Shown: piece by piece, positions 34,655 through 43,222 of the stretch
Position numbering within the stretch: position 1 is the first letter of the stretch
How the letters are laid out: every line of letters begins with the position of its first letter
Source: Mycobacterium florentinum
GTDB lineage: Bacteria > Actinomycetota > Actinomycetes > Mycobacteriales > Mycobacteriaceae
Direction of reading: 5' to 3'
Assembly (NCBI RefSeq): GCF_010730355.1
Contig: NZ_AP022576.1
Coordinates: 5,766,001 to 5,830,000, forward strand
Length of the DNA stretch: 64,000 bases
Made by a program: the position numbers and the translations under genes
The notes under the pieces: generated by a model
Told to the model about the DNA's origin: nothing
What the model saw: only the letters and a program-made list of their open reading frames with translations
Database searches by the model: none

Positions 34655-35218
34655 TCACCCGGGCGGGACCGAGCCGAACCGGCCGCCGTCGAGCGCCTCG
34701 AGCAGCTGACCGACGATCCACTCCAGCGCCGCCTTGTCGGGGGGCAAGGTCGCCTGCTCGTAGCCGACGAGCAGGTAGACCGCCCAGTCGGCAAACAGTT
34801 GCGCCTGGCGTTCGTCGCGCAGAATCTGCGCCGCGCACTCCAGCAGGATCTGGTGGCGCTCGCGATCGACGTCCACCTGTACCGCGTGCACATCGGCATC
34901 CGCACCGCTCCACGCGCGGATCGCGGCCTCGGCGCGGTGCGGCAGGTTCAACCCGATGTCGATGATGCTGTCGATGCGTCGGCGCGGATCGGGTTCGGTG
35001 CGGATCCACTCCACCAGCCGCACGGTGTTGGCCTGCCGCCAGTGCTCGACCAGCTGCCGCGTGTACGTCGGCCAATTATCGAAGAAGTGATAAAAAGAGC
35101 CGGTGCTGACGCCGAGCCGATTGCACACCTCGGCCAGTTTCAGCCCGCCATAGCCGAGGTCGGACAGCACATCCAGGCCTGTCTCGAAGTAGGCCACTCG
35201 GGAGACTCCGCTCACCAT
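34655..35218 (-). CDS. TetR family transcriptional regulator
   Basis: The 187-residue protein has the helix-turn-helix LKLAEVCNRLGVSTGSFYHFFDNW at about 27-50. The ligand domain is short and not recognised. It is convergent with the TetR gene at 33968-34624, 30 bp apart. The 143-bp region between its start and the end of the P450 gene carries its promoter. The regulated gene is unknown. Confidence 0.88.
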   Translation of the reverse strand: MVSGVSRVAYFETGLDVLSDLGYGGLKLAEVCNRLGVSTGSFYHFFDNWPTYTRQLVEHWRQANTVRLVEWIRTEPDPRRRIDSIIDIGLNLPHRAEAAIRAWSGADADVHAVQVDVDRERHQILLECAAQILRDERQAQLFADWAVYLLVGYEQATLPPDKAALEWIVGQLLEALDGGRFGSVPPG

Positions 35219-35361
35219 CCTTGGGACTTTAGTTCGTCAGGTGCGACGTGCGATTCCAGGTGGATGACTTAGGTCGATCGTTTCAACGACACCGCGAAGC
35301 ATGTCTCCACGGGTAATGAGTGCGCGTTGGCGTGACGCGGCCCCGACCTTGCGGCCGACGG

Positions 35362-36648
35362 TCACTCGGACTTCGGAGTGAATCGGACGTATTGCCGCTT
35401 GATGCCGTTGATGAACGTGCTAGTCAGATACTCAGGCTCACCGACGGCTTCGATGTCTGGCAGTCGACGGTACAGTTCGCCCGTGATGGCCCTCAGCTGC
35501 AGCTTCGCCACATGACTGCCGAGGCAGAAATGCGGTCCGCCTCCGCCAAACGCTAAGTGCGGATTGGGCTTGCGGCTCAGGTCGAATCGTCCGGGATCGG
35601 CGAAAACCGACGAGTCGCGATTCGCGGAGTTGTAGAACATGACTACCTTGTCGCCGGGCTCGATTGTGACGCCGGAAAGCTCAAACGGCCGCAATGCGGT
35701 GCGCCGGAAAGTCATAACCGGCGATGCCCAGCGCAGGAACTCTTCGATCGCGGTATCTATGCGGGAGTCAAAATCCTCCAGCAGGTATGCGCGCTGATCC
35801 GGATGCATCGACAGAGCCCGGACGGTATGGGTGGTGGTCTGTTTGGTGGTGTCATTTCCGGCGATGCATAGCAGCGTGAAGAATGCCTTGATCTCTTCGT
35901 CGGTCAGCCGGTGGCCGTCGACCTCGGCTTGGATCAGCGCGGAGATGAGGTCGTCTTCGGGTCTTTGTCGGCGCGCATCGATGATCTTCTGACAACTGTC
36001 GTGCAAGCTCGTGATCCCGTTGAACATTGCGGTCAGCGGTTCGGCGCCCGCGGTGTTCTCATCGTCGTCCCAACCGATCACGGCATTGGCATGGCCGGTC
36101 ACTTCTTCGCGCATATCGTCGGGGATCCCGACCATCTCCGAGACGGTCCACATAGGTAGTCGGGCGGCAACACGGCCCACGAATTCCGCGCCGTCGTGGT
36201 ACTGGACGATGTCGTCGACGATCAGCCGAGCCTGGTTGACGATCTGGCTGCCAATCAACCGCAGACGTCGTGGGGTGAATACCGAACTCACGATGCGGCG
36301 GATCTTGCCGTGCCGGGGCGCATCCATCGCGAGAATCGATGATGAAACCTCCAACACCTCGGACGGTAACTCCTCGAACGTCACCCCGCCGATCGCGGAG
36401 GAGAAGGCATCGGCGTGCCGGCTGATGGTGACTATGTCCTCGTGTCGCACGACGGCCCAGTAGCCGGGCGGGTCCTCCTGACCCAGCAGGTTCATCAGCG
36501 GGCTGCGGATGGGCCGTTGCCAGCTCACCGGCCTCTCGTGGCGGAGTTGGGTCAGGAGCGCATCGCGCTCGTCGGCGGGGCCATTCCACAAGCGGTCGGC
36601 GGACAGGTCGATTTTGTCGTGTTCGCGCCGAACGAAAATGCCGGTCAT
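35362..36648 (-). CDS. Cytochrome P450
   Basis: The 428-residue protein has the I-helix IAGNDTTKQT, the ExxR motif EEFLR and the heme motif [11 protein letters not shown] (Cys about 373). The extended GGGGPHFC form is shared with the P450 at 54403-55668 ([11 protein letters not shown]), and the two proteins align well through F(R)RTALRPFELSG-like and YLTSTFINGIK-like segments, so they are probably related enzymes with related substrates. ATG 36648 follows CAGGAG. It is divergent from the paralogue D operon across a 109-bp region with strong inverted repeats. Confidence 0.93.
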   Translation of the reverse strand: MTGIFVRREHDKIDLSADRLWNGPADERDALLTQLRHERPVSWQRPIRSPLMNLLGQEDPPGYWAVVRHEDIVTISRHADAFSSAIGGVTFEELPSEVLEVSSSILAMDAPRHGKIRRIVSSVFTPRRLRLIGSQIVNQARLIVDDIVQYHDGAEFVGRVAARLPMWTVSEMVGIPDDMREEVTGHANAVIGWDDDENTAGAEPLTAMFNGITSLHDSCQKIIDARRQRPEDDLISALIQAEVDGHRLTDEEIKAFFTLLCIAGNDTTKQTTTHTVRALSMHPDQRAYLLEDFDSRIDTAIEEFLRWASPVMTFRRTALRPFELSGVTIEPGDKVVMFYNSANRDSSVFADPGRFDLSRKPNPHLAFGGGGPHFCLGSHVAKLQLRAITGELYRRLPDIEAVGEPEYLTSTFINGIKRQYVRFTPKSE

Positions 36649-36692
36649 TCGGGACTCCTGCTGGTGGACGTCGATTTGTGATTGACTCCGTT

Positions 36693-36731
36693 CTAATGTA
36701 GTAATTTATACAGTAGTCTTCACTACATTAG
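36693..36731. promoter_or_regulatory. Inverted repeats between divergent P450 and paralogue D genes
   Basis: CTAATGTAGT (36693-36702) and ACTACATTAG (36722-36731) form a perfect 10-bp inverted repeat with a 19-bp spacer. Inside it GTAGT-CTTC-ACTAC (36713-36726) forms a second, tight palindrome of the RTAGT-N4/5-ACTAY type. TTGACT (36682-36687) is just upstream. The arrangement suggests cooperative binding of a regulator to control both genes. Confidence 0.6.
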
Positions 36732-36757
36732 CTAGAGCGGAGCTGGAAGGGCCGGAC

Positions 36758-37477
36758 TTGTCGACACCCGATCGCAGATTGATGGTTCTGGCATGGAGCG
36801 GGCCGGTGGGAATCGCCCTGGTGCTGCTCGGCTGGATGGTCCTGGCCGGGTTTCTTCCGCCGCCGTCGCCGGATCTCTCGCTGCAGCAAGTGGCAGACCT
36901 GTGGTCTCACCACACGAACGCCAAGCGGCTCGGCATGGTCATGTGTGTTTGGGGTGGCACTCTGTATGTGCCATTCACGGTCGCGGTGGGATTACTGCTG
37001 CGCCGGACCGAACCGGGCGACCGCGTCCTGTCGACGACTCAGACCGCGCTGGGCACATTCGGAACCGTGTTCTTCACGCTGAATTTCCTGATCCTGGCTG
37101 TGGTCGCCTTCCGCCCAGCGCGCCCGTCGGAGATCACCCAAGAACTTCACGATCTCGGCTTCATCATGACGTTTTCGCCCGTTGCGCCGTTTACCTTGCA
37201 GTACATCGTGATTGGTGCGGCGATTCTGCTGGATCGATCCGTCACGCCGGTCTTTCCGCGCTGGGTTGCCTACGCGAACATCTGGATCGGATTGCTGTTG
37301 GTCCCGGCCTGCCTCATTCCGTTCTTCAAGACCGGGCCGTTGGCGTGGAACGGAATTCTGAGTTTCTGGATCCCGGTGGTGGTGTTCGTGGCGTGGTTCG
37401 TGGTCATGTTCTGTGCGATAACCGCGGCGGCTCGCGCTCCGCACATCACGAAAGCCCGCACCGATGCCGCAACATGA
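36758..37477 (+). CDS. Six-helix membrane protein, paralogue D
   Basis: The 239-residue protein starts at TTG 36758 with GGAAGG 7 bases upstream; ATG 36782 is an alternative. Family landmarks are all present: GFLPPPSPD, KRLGM, FRPARPSEI, PVFPRWVAYANIWIG and FFKTGPLAWNGILSFWIP. It is first in an operon with a TetR regulator (14-bp overlap), a double-hotdog thioesterase and paralogue E. Function is unknown. Confidence 0.87.
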   Translation: MSTPDRRLMVLAWSGPVGIALVLLGWMVLAGFLPPPSPDLSLQQVADLWSHHTNAKRLGMVMCVWGGTLYVPFTVAVGLLLRRTEPGDRVLSTTQTALGTFGTVFFTLNFLILAVVAFRPARPSEITQELHDLGFIMTFSPVAPFTLQYIVIGAAILLDRSVTPVFPRWVAYANIWIGLLLVPACLIPFFKTGPLAWNGILSFWIPVVVFVAWFVVMFCAITAAARAPHITKARTDAAT

Positions 37478-38105
37478 CCTTCGACCGGTGTCGCTCGCTG
37501 CCGTGCGACCGCAGCGGCCGGCGGGGGACGCTACCCGCCGTCGTCTGTTGGCCAGCGGTCGGCGGATCTTCGCCCAAAAGGGTTTCGCCGGTGCGGGAAC
37601 CCAGGAGATTGTCGCGGACGCGGGCGTGGCGCCGACGGCGCTCTACCATCACTTCGGCAACAAGCTCGGCTTGTTTGTCGCGGTCGGAGCTGAGGTCTAC
37701 GACATCTTCATCGACCGTCTGAGCGCCGCGGTCGCTTCCGCGCAATCGTTCGATGACCGGTTGGACGCGCTGCTGCGGGCATCCGGTGAGTTGCACCGAT
37801 CGGATCCGACGCTGGCACCGCTGACCTTCACGGTCCAACTGGAGGTTGCCCGTAGCGACCAGATCCGCGCAGCGATGATCCCTACGTTGACGTCGTTTTC
37901 GGCGTTCGTCACTGATCTCGCACGGACAGCGCCCGCGGATCTCACCGAGAGTGTCGGCGTCCGCGGGGTTACCTTGGCGATCGTCGGGCTCCTGCAGGGC
38001 ATGGGCAGCCTGGGTGCGACATTGGACGATCCGGATGACTTGGTGGCGACAACCGTGGTGTTGCGCCGGCTGCTGTCCAATCGGACCGACGAGGCGGGTC
38101 GATGA
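37464..38105 (+). CDS. TetR family transcriptional regulator
   Basis: The 213-residue protein overlaps paralogue D by 14 bp. The helix-turn-helix is at about 25-65 (TQEIVADAGVAPTALYHHF, then GNKLGLF). The rest is a helical ligand domain with a hydrophobic end (TLAIVGLLQGMGSLG). Being the second gene of the D operon, it is the prime candidate for binding the inverted repeats at 36693-36731. Confidence 0.91.
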   Translation: MPQHDLRPVSLAAVRPQRPAGDATRRRLLASGRRIFAQKGFAGAGTQEIVADAGVAPTALYHHFGNKLGLFVAVGAEVYDIFIDRLSAAVASAQSFDDRLDALLRASGELHRSDPTLAPLTFTVQLEVARSDQIRAAMIPTLTSFSAFVTDLARTAPADLTESVGVRGVTLAIVGLLQGMGSLGATLDDPDDLVATTVVLRRLLSNRTDEAGR

Positions 38106-38165
38106 AATTGCGGCCGACGTCTCGCATTTGGAGCCAATATCGCGCGCGAAGGGAGGCGGGCGCTG

Positions 38166-39026
38166 GTGCTTGATTCGGTCTGCGAGGTTGACGACCGCAC
38201 ATCTGTCGAGGCGCGCTTCGGGCTTTCTCGGTGCCGGGCGGACGGCATCGGGCGGCGGTGTGATGTTCGGGTCGGCGCATGGTCGCTGGACCGCGAGGGC
38301 ATGTCGCGGCCCGGCGTATTGGCCACCGCGCTCGACCATGTTCTTGGCGAGTCCCTGGCGGTTCACCGCCCGAAGGGGTGGTGGACCACGACGTCCGAAC
38401 TCACCATCGATTTTCTCGCCCCGTTCGACCCGCAGAGTCGACTACAGGCCACCGCGGACCCGATTCAGGTAGAGCTTCGCGGCGGCTACGCGCAGGCTCG
38501 GCTGATCGACGAGCGCGGATTTGTCGTGGCCGAGGGCTCGACATGGGCGCACCACCTGCCTCCTAGGGGCGCCCCTGCACTGCCGTTGGTGCGGCCCTGG
38601 AACGAGCCGGCGTCAACCGTCGCGACGATCGAAGACCATCTGCGGTTCGAGCGCCTCCCGAGCCCCGCTGATTCCGTCTTGCTTACCTTGCGGGCCTCGG
38701 CCTCGTGGACAAATATCTTCGGATTGGTGCACGGCGGTGTCTGGACATGCCTAAGCGAGATCGCCGCAGCCCAACTCCTTCGCGAGCACAATCCAAAACT
38801 CACCACTGCCCGGCTGCATGTCGCCTTCGTCCGGGCCGCACGCGGGGACGGCCCGATCACCGTGACGGCACGAGCGCGCCATGTGGGATCGGCGTTTGCG
38901 GTTGTCGATGTGCTCGGCCGGGCCGCCGACGACACGCTCTGCACGATCTCGACGGTTACCGCACGATCGCGCACCGATAGGACCGGCCCAACACGCGACG
39001 CTTGCGGCGCACTGGCGAGAGGATGA
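38166..39026 (+). CDS. Double-hotdog acyl-CoA thioesterase-like protein
   Basis: The 286-residue protein contains two hotdog halves. The first has SRPGVLATALDHVLGE (about 47-62) and the second NIFGLVHGGVWTCLSEIAA (about 182-200), both matching the PaaI/thioesterase substrate loop with HGG in the second. It may hydrolyse an acyl-CoA to release CoA, or bind acyl-CoA. GTG 38166 follows GGGAGGCGG. It lies between a TetR gene and paralogue E in the D operon. Confidence 0.82.
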   Translation: MLDSVCEVDDRTSVEARFGLSRCRADGIGRRCDVRVGAWSLDREGMSRPGVLATALDHVLGESLAVHRPKGWWTTTSELTIDFLAPFDPQSRLQATADPIQVELRGGYAQARLIDERGFVVAEGSTWAHHLPPRGAPALPLVRPWNEPASTVATIEDHLRFERLPSPADSVLLTLRASASWTNIFGLVHGGVWTCLSEIAAAQLLREHNPKLTTARLHVAFVRAARGDGPITVTARARHVGSAFAVVDVLGRAADDTLCTISTVTARSRTDRTGPTRDACGALARG

Positions 39027-39028
39027 GG

Positions 39029-39802
39029 ATGTCCGAACATGACGACTACCTGTGGCAGCGGTTCTTTGCCGCTTGCTCTTTGTTCTTCGTGGTCTTCACC
39101 TTCACGGGCCTGGAGATCTTTTGGCCACAACCGCCTTCGTTTGGGTTGAGTGCCGATCAGACCGCGGCCTACTACGTCGATCACCGCACCGGTTTCTTGA
39201 TCGGCGTCGTGATGTGCAGCATCGGCATGGCCTTCCTGCTGGCATGGACCGTGCAGTTTTGCCTGATGTTGTGGCGACTCGACGCGGGATCGCGTGCGGT
39301 CACGGCGGTGACGGTGGCCAGTCTCGCCGCCAGTCCCATCTTGTTGTCGTTTGATTTGGCCATTTTCGGGGTGGTCGCATACCGGCCAAGCGACACAAGC
39401 CCGGACATCACCCGCGCATTGAGTGATGTGGCATGGCTTGGCTCACAACATATCTGGCCGATGCTTGCCGCGGGAATGGCCCTGGGCGGCATCCTTATCC
39501 TCAAAACGCAAGGGCGCTCGGGGTCACTGCCCGCGTGGCTCGGCTACTTCAGCCTCGTCGTCGCCGTCTGCGAATTCGGGCAGCTTCCCATCTTCTTCTT
39601 CAAGACTGGTCCATTTTCGGGGAATGGCGTGGGTGCCTGGTATCTGGCCACATTCACGTGGGGGCCGTGGATTCTGGCCGCGGGCTGGGCAATGTACCGG
39701 GCGCTCGGGGGTCAGGAAGCCGAGCGACGCAAGAGCGGAGACCGCTTCGATGCGGGCTCGCCGGGTGTCGGCGCCGGCTCATTGACCGGACAGCCCCGCT
39801 GA
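39029..39802 (+). CDS. Six-helix membrane protein, paralogue E
   Basis: The 257-residue protein is the most divergent member of the A-F family: FWPQPPSF after helix 1, RTGFLIG at helix 2, YRPSDTSPDI, LPAWLGYFSL instead of FPRW, and FFFKTGPFSGNG before helix 6. ATG 39029 is preferred (AGAGG six bases upstream); ATG 39023 overlaps the thioesterase stop but abuts the ribosome site. It closes the D-TetR-thioesterase-E operon, so that operon carries two members of the family. Confidence 0.83.
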   Translation: MSEHDDYLWQRFFAACSLFFVVFTFTGLEIFWPQPPSFGLSADQTAAYYVDHRTGFLIGVVMCSIGMAFLLAWTVQFCLMLWRLDAGSRAVTAVTVASLAASPILLSFDLAIFGVVAYRPSDTSPDITRALSDVAWLGSQHIWPMLAAGMALGGILILKTQGRSGSLPAWLGYFSLVVAVCEFGQLPIFFFKTGPFSGNGVGAWYLATFTWGPWILAAGWAMYRALGGQEAERRKSGDRFDAGSPGVGAGSLTGQPR

Positions 39803-39835
39803 CCGGTAATCCGCAGGCTGCGGCCGGTGGTCGCC

Positions 39836-39870
39836 TTGACGGCCGCAAAAATTCTAAACTAGATTAAACT
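39836..39870 (+). promoter_or_regulatory. Promoter and TCTAA-N6-TTAAACT element of the SDR-ligase operon
   Basis: TTGACG (39836-39841) and TAGATT (39860-39865) are 18 bp apart and fit a sigma-A promoter with a start near 39872 and a 38-base leader. The -10 lies in TTCTAAACTAGATTAAACT (39852-39870), which recurs in similar form at 19026-19044 and 59872-59891, and shares CTAGATTAAACT exactly with the minus strand of 63593-63604. Confidence 0.55.
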
Positions 39871-39909
39871 CTGAGAGCCAGTAACGCGATACCACGTGGA
39901 GGAACCAGA

Positions 39910-40773
39910 GTGCCCGGAGTGCAGGACAAAGTCGTAATCGTGACCGGAGCCGGCGGGGGATTGGGCCGGGCTTACGCACGCTTCCTCGCCGACAATGGCG
40001 CCCTCGTCGTGGTCAACGATCTCGGTGGGGCTCGAGACGGCTCCGGATCGGGCACCACCATGGCCGACACGGTGGTCGAGGAGATCCGCAGTAGCGGAGG
40101 CCGGGCGGTCGCTGACTACTCCAGCGTGGCCACCCGGGAAGGGGCCGAGGCGATTGTCGCGACCGCCCTCGAGCACTTCGGTGCCGTACACGGCGTGGTC
40201 AGCAACGCGGGAATCCTGCGTGACGGTGCGTTCCACAAAATGACCGATGACAACTGGGATGCGGTGATCAAAGTCCACCTCTACGGTGGGTACCACGTCA
40301 CTCGCGCGGCGTGGCCGCACCTGCGTGAGCAAAAGTTCGGGCGCGTCGTGATGGCAGCCTCGACCAGCGGGATATACGGCAATTTTGGCCAGGCCAACTA
40401 CGGCGCCGCGAAGCTCGGACTGGTTGGGTTGATCAACACGCTGGCGATCGAGGGCGTGAAGTACGGGATCACGGCGAATGCGATCGCGCCGATGGCGGCC
40501 ACCCGGATGACCGCCGACATCGCGCCCCAGGAGGTCTTGGACAAACTGGACCCGGACCACGTCGCGCCGACCGTCGGCTACCTCGTTTCCGAAGAGAACC
40601 AGGAGTCCGGCTCGGTTTTCGTCGTCGGCGGTGGATTGGTGCAGCGGGTCGCGCAGTTCCAGAACGACGGTGTCACGTTCGCCGCACCGCCGAGCCTGGA
40701 AGAGATCGCCAAGCGCTGGTCGGAGATCAGCGACATGTCGAGCGCGAAGCTCGGCACCAACCCTGTGGGATAG
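39910..40773 (+). CDS. SDR, MFE-2/17beta-HSD4-type 3-hydroxyacyl-CoA dehydrogenase
   Basis: The 287-residue SDR has TGAGGGLGRA (12-21), the diagnostic insertion NDLGGARDGSGSG after beta-2, SNAGILRD, and catalytic Ser/Tyr/Lys (AASTSG, NYGAAK with Tyr about 165). The insertion and the C-terminal region are typical of peroxisomal multifunctional enzyme type 2 dehydrogenases and bacterial Hsd4A-like proteins, which oxidise 3-hydroxyacyl-CoA to 3-oxoacyl-CoA, including sterol side-chain intermediates. GTG 39910 follows GGAGGAACC. An acyl-CoA ligase follows 30 bp later. Confidence 0.92.
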   Translation: MPGVQDKVVIVTGAGGGLGRAYARFLADNGALVVVNDLGGARDGSGSGTTMADTVVEEIRSSGGRAVADYSSVATREGAEAIVATALEHFGAVHGVVSNAGILRDGAFHKMTDDNWDAVIKVHLYGGYHVTRAAWPHLREQKFGRVVMAASTSGIYGNFGQANYGAAKLGLVGLINTLAIEGVKYGITANAIAPMAATRMTADIAPQEVLDKLDPDHVAPTVGYLVSEENQESGSVFVVGGGLVQRVAQFQNDGVTFAAPPSLEEIAKRWSEISDMSSAKLGTNPVG

Positions 40774-40803
40774 CCACGGAGCAAGCGTGATTCGAGCGGT
40801 CAA

Positions 40804-42486
40804 TTGACCACGAGCATCGAGGCGCGACGGGAATCGCTTCGCCGACGTTTCCCCGTGTGGAGACCGCGCGCCCTGGCGCAGTGGCTGGACTGCTGCGGCG
40901 ACCGATACGGGGATCGTCCGCTGGTGCTCGCCGACGACCATCGGCTCAGTTATGCCGACGTGGCCACGGAGTCTCGACGGCTGGCGGACGGGCTGGCTGC
41001 GCTTGGTGTTCGCCCTGGCGACCGAGTCGCCATGATCATGGCGAATTACCCGCAGTTCGTCACGATCAAGTTCGCCATTGCACGAGTCGGAGCGATCGCG
41101 GTTCCCGTCAACTTCCTTTACCGACACGACGAATTGCGCTACGTCCTCGACGATTCCGGATGCCGGGTCGTGATCACGATGTCGGGGTTCCGCGGCCTCG
41201 ACTACCAATCAATGCTTGATGGGATCATGCCGGGCTGGGATGCCCCGGGCCCCGATGCGCCGCGGAACGTGGTGTTGCTCGACACCGACGGCCGGGCCCG
41301 CCCGGGTTGCCTGACCGTGGCCGGCCTCGCCGCTCTCGGAGGCGAAAACCCCGGCGCCAGTGCCGGATTGGTGGTCGATCCGGATAGCGCCAGTGACATG
41401 CTCTACACCTCCGGCACCACGGGTTCGCCCAAAGGTGTGCTGGTCACGCACGACGCGGTGCTACGGACGGCGTATGCATCGGCGCTGACGCGAGCCTACG
41501 AGGACGGCAGACGCATACTGTTCTCGTTGCCCTGCTATCACATGTTCGGCTACATCGAAGGCTTGCTGTCGGTCATGTTTGCCGGAGGGGCGATCATCCC
41601 GCGGACGGCATTCAGCGCCGAGAGTTATTTCGCCGGCATCGAGCGACACCGAGCCACCGACGTGCTCTGTGTCCCCACTATGGCAGTCGCGATGGTCGAG
41701 AACCCGAACCGCCGGCAGTACGACCTCAGCTCGCTGACCGCGATGCTGTGCGGATCGGCTCCGGCACCGGTATGGCTGTGGCGACAGATCGAGGAGGACT
41801 TCGGCGTCAGTGAGATCGTCACCGGGTACGGGATGACCGAATGCGGCGGCGCGATGACGCTTACGCGGCCCGAGGACCCGCTCCACCTGACCTCTGAAAC
41901 CGTTGGCAAGCCGAAGATGGCTGGCGCGGCGTCGATCCCTGGGACCGACGCGCTCATCGTCTACAAGGCAGTGCACCCGGAAACGGCGCAGGATCTGCCG
42001 GCCGGCATCGAGGGCGAATTGGTCTCGTCGGGGCCGACCGCGATGTTGGGGTATTGGAATCGCCCCGCGGACACCACAGCAGCTTTGCGGGACGGCTGGC
42101 TCTTCTCCGGGGACCTCGGCCGAGTGCGCGCCGATGGCTACCTCGAGGTGAACGGTCGCGGCAAAGACCTGTACAAGAGCGGTGGCGAACTGGTGATGCC
42201 CAAGGAGATTGAGGATCTGCTGGCGGCGCATGACGAGATCAGCCAGGTCTTCGCCGTCGGGCTGGTCGACGACCGTTGGGGCGAAATCGGTTGTGTCGTG
42301 GTGGTTCCCACAACCGGATCGGAACTTACCGAAGACGATGTGCTGGATGTCTGTCGCGCAAAGCTGGCGCGCTTCAAGGTACCGAAGCGCGTGGTGTTCT
42401 ACCGCGCGGAGGATTTGCCCACCACGTCGACCGGCAAGGTTCAAAAATACCGGCTCATCGAGCAGCTCACCTCGGCTGATCGTTGA
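40804..42486 (+). CDS. Acyl-CoA synthetase (AMP-binding ligase)
   Basis: The 560-residue ligase has the P-loop YTSGTTGSPKG (about 200-210), VTGYGMTECGG, the hinge SGDLGRVRADG with GRGKDLYKSGGE, and the catalytic Lys in TTSTGKVQKYR. It activates an acid with ATP and CoA. TTG 40804 is the only plausible start in the gap; no strong ribosome site is visible, so coupling to the upstream SDR may matter. It is one of three such ligases in the window (22162, 40804, 52868), each in a separate operon. Confidence 0.9.
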   Translation: MTTSIEARRESLRRRFPVWRPRALAQWLDCCGDRYGDRPLVLADDHRLSYADVATESRRLADGLAALGVRPGDRVAMIMANYPQFVTIKFAIARVGAIAVPVNFLYRHDELRYVLDDSGCRVVITMSGFRGLDYQSMLDGIMPGWDAPGPDAPRNVVLLDTDGRARPGCLTVAGLAALGGENPGASAGLVVDPDSASDMLYTSGTTGSPKGVLVTHDAVLRTAYASALTRAYEDGRRILFSLPCYHMFGYIEGLLSVMFAGGAIIPRTAFSAESYFAGIERHRATDVLCVPTMAVAMVENPNRRQYDLSSLTAMLCGSAPAPVWLWRQIEEDFGVSEIVTGYGMTECGGAMTLTRPEDPLHLTSETVGKPKMAGAASIPGTDALIVYKAVHPETAQDLPAGIEGELVSSGPTAMLGYWNRPADTTAALRDGWLFSGDLGRVRADGYLEVNGRGKDLYKSGGELVMPKEIEDLLAAHDEISQVFAVGLVDDRWGEIGCVVVVPTTGSELTEDDVLDVCRAKLARFKVPKRVVFYRAEDLPTTSTGKVQKYRLIEQLTSADR

Positions 42487-42551
42487 CGACCTGATTTGGA
42501 TGTGCCCCAAAGGTTCGGGTGGTCGGCCGCGGGTATGGCTACCATTTCAGA

Positions 42552-43178
42552 ATGGTTGCTAGCTCCCGTCGATCCACCGCCGAGGTTCGCCAGCTGTTGG
42601 TTGACGCTGCGGCCCGGGTCTTCACCGCCAAGGGCTATGCCTCGGCGACCGCAGACGATATCGCCGCGGAAGCGGGTGTGGCGCGCTCGGCGATCTGGCG
42701 CCACTTCACCGATAAGGCAGACCTTTTCGGGGCCGCGGTGCTTGCGCCGTTCGCGGAGTTCTTGGAGAACTACACCGCCGCTTACGACATCAAAAACCCC
42801 AAATGGGGTGACTTCGAAATCACCCGCACGATCGTCGAGCTGTTCTACGACAGCTGCACCGCGCACCGGCAGGCGCTCGTGGGTGTCGCGGTGGCGGGAC
42901 ACGAACTCGACACGATCAGCCTGGCCCGGCTGGATGCGCAGTTCGACCGATTTTTTGCCGAGATCATGCGCACCACCAGCCTCGAGGCGCAGCGACGGGG
43001 CTGGGTGCCGCAGAGCGGTCTGGGGCTGACCATGCGACTGCTGTTCGGCACGATCGCGTCCATCGTGGTCTTCGATCACCCGCTGGTTCCGGGCGACGAC
43101 GACAAGCCTTCACGCGACGAGGTGATCGACCACGTGACGAGGGTGTTCCTGTACGGAGCCCGGCTAGCTAAGGACTAA
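42552..43178 (+). CDS. TetR family transcriptional regulator
   Basis: The 208-residue protein has the helix-turn-helix at about 26-58 (TADDIAAEAGVARSAIWRHF then TDKADLF). The C-terminal domain is related to those of the TetR proteins at 33968 and 50522. It ends 8 bp after the start of a degenerate operator copy and 14 bp before the clear AGGGACT...AGTCCCT palindrome, which makes it a candidate for the protein that binds there and at 49610-49628. ATG 42552 is taken; GTG starts upstream are possible. Confidence 0.89.
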   Translation: MVASSRRSTAEVRQLLVDAAARVFTAKGYASATADDIAAEAGVARSAIWRHFTDKADLFGAAVLAPFAEFLENYTAAYDIKNPKWGDFEITRTIVELFYDSCTAHRQALVGVAVAGHELDTISLARLDAQFDRFFAEIMRTTSLEAQRRGWVPQSGLGLTMRLLFGTIASIVVFDHPLVPGDDDKPSRDEVIDHVTRVFLYGARLAKD

Positions 43179-43214
43179 CGGTCCCTTGACTAGGGACTGC
43201 TAGTCCCTTAATGT
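43170..43214 (+). promoter_or_regulatory. Promoter with tandem AGGGACT/AGTCCCT operators
   Basis: TTGACT (43186-43191) and TAATGT (43209-43214) are separated by exactly 17 bp, and that spacer is filled by AGGGACTGCTAGTCCCTT (43192-43209), an inverted repeat with 7-bp arms. A degenerate copy (AAGG-ACT...GGTCCCTT, 43170-43187) lies just upstream. The same palindrome is at 49610-49628. Predicted transcription starts near 43221, which makes the F420 oxidoreductase mRNA leaderless from ATG 43223. Confidence 0.7.
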
Positions 43215-43222
43215 CGGTCGGC

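Noticed and set aside
39859..41208. 449-codon minus-strand frame
   Set aside because: It is antisense to the SDR and ligase genes, both with clear catalytic motifs.
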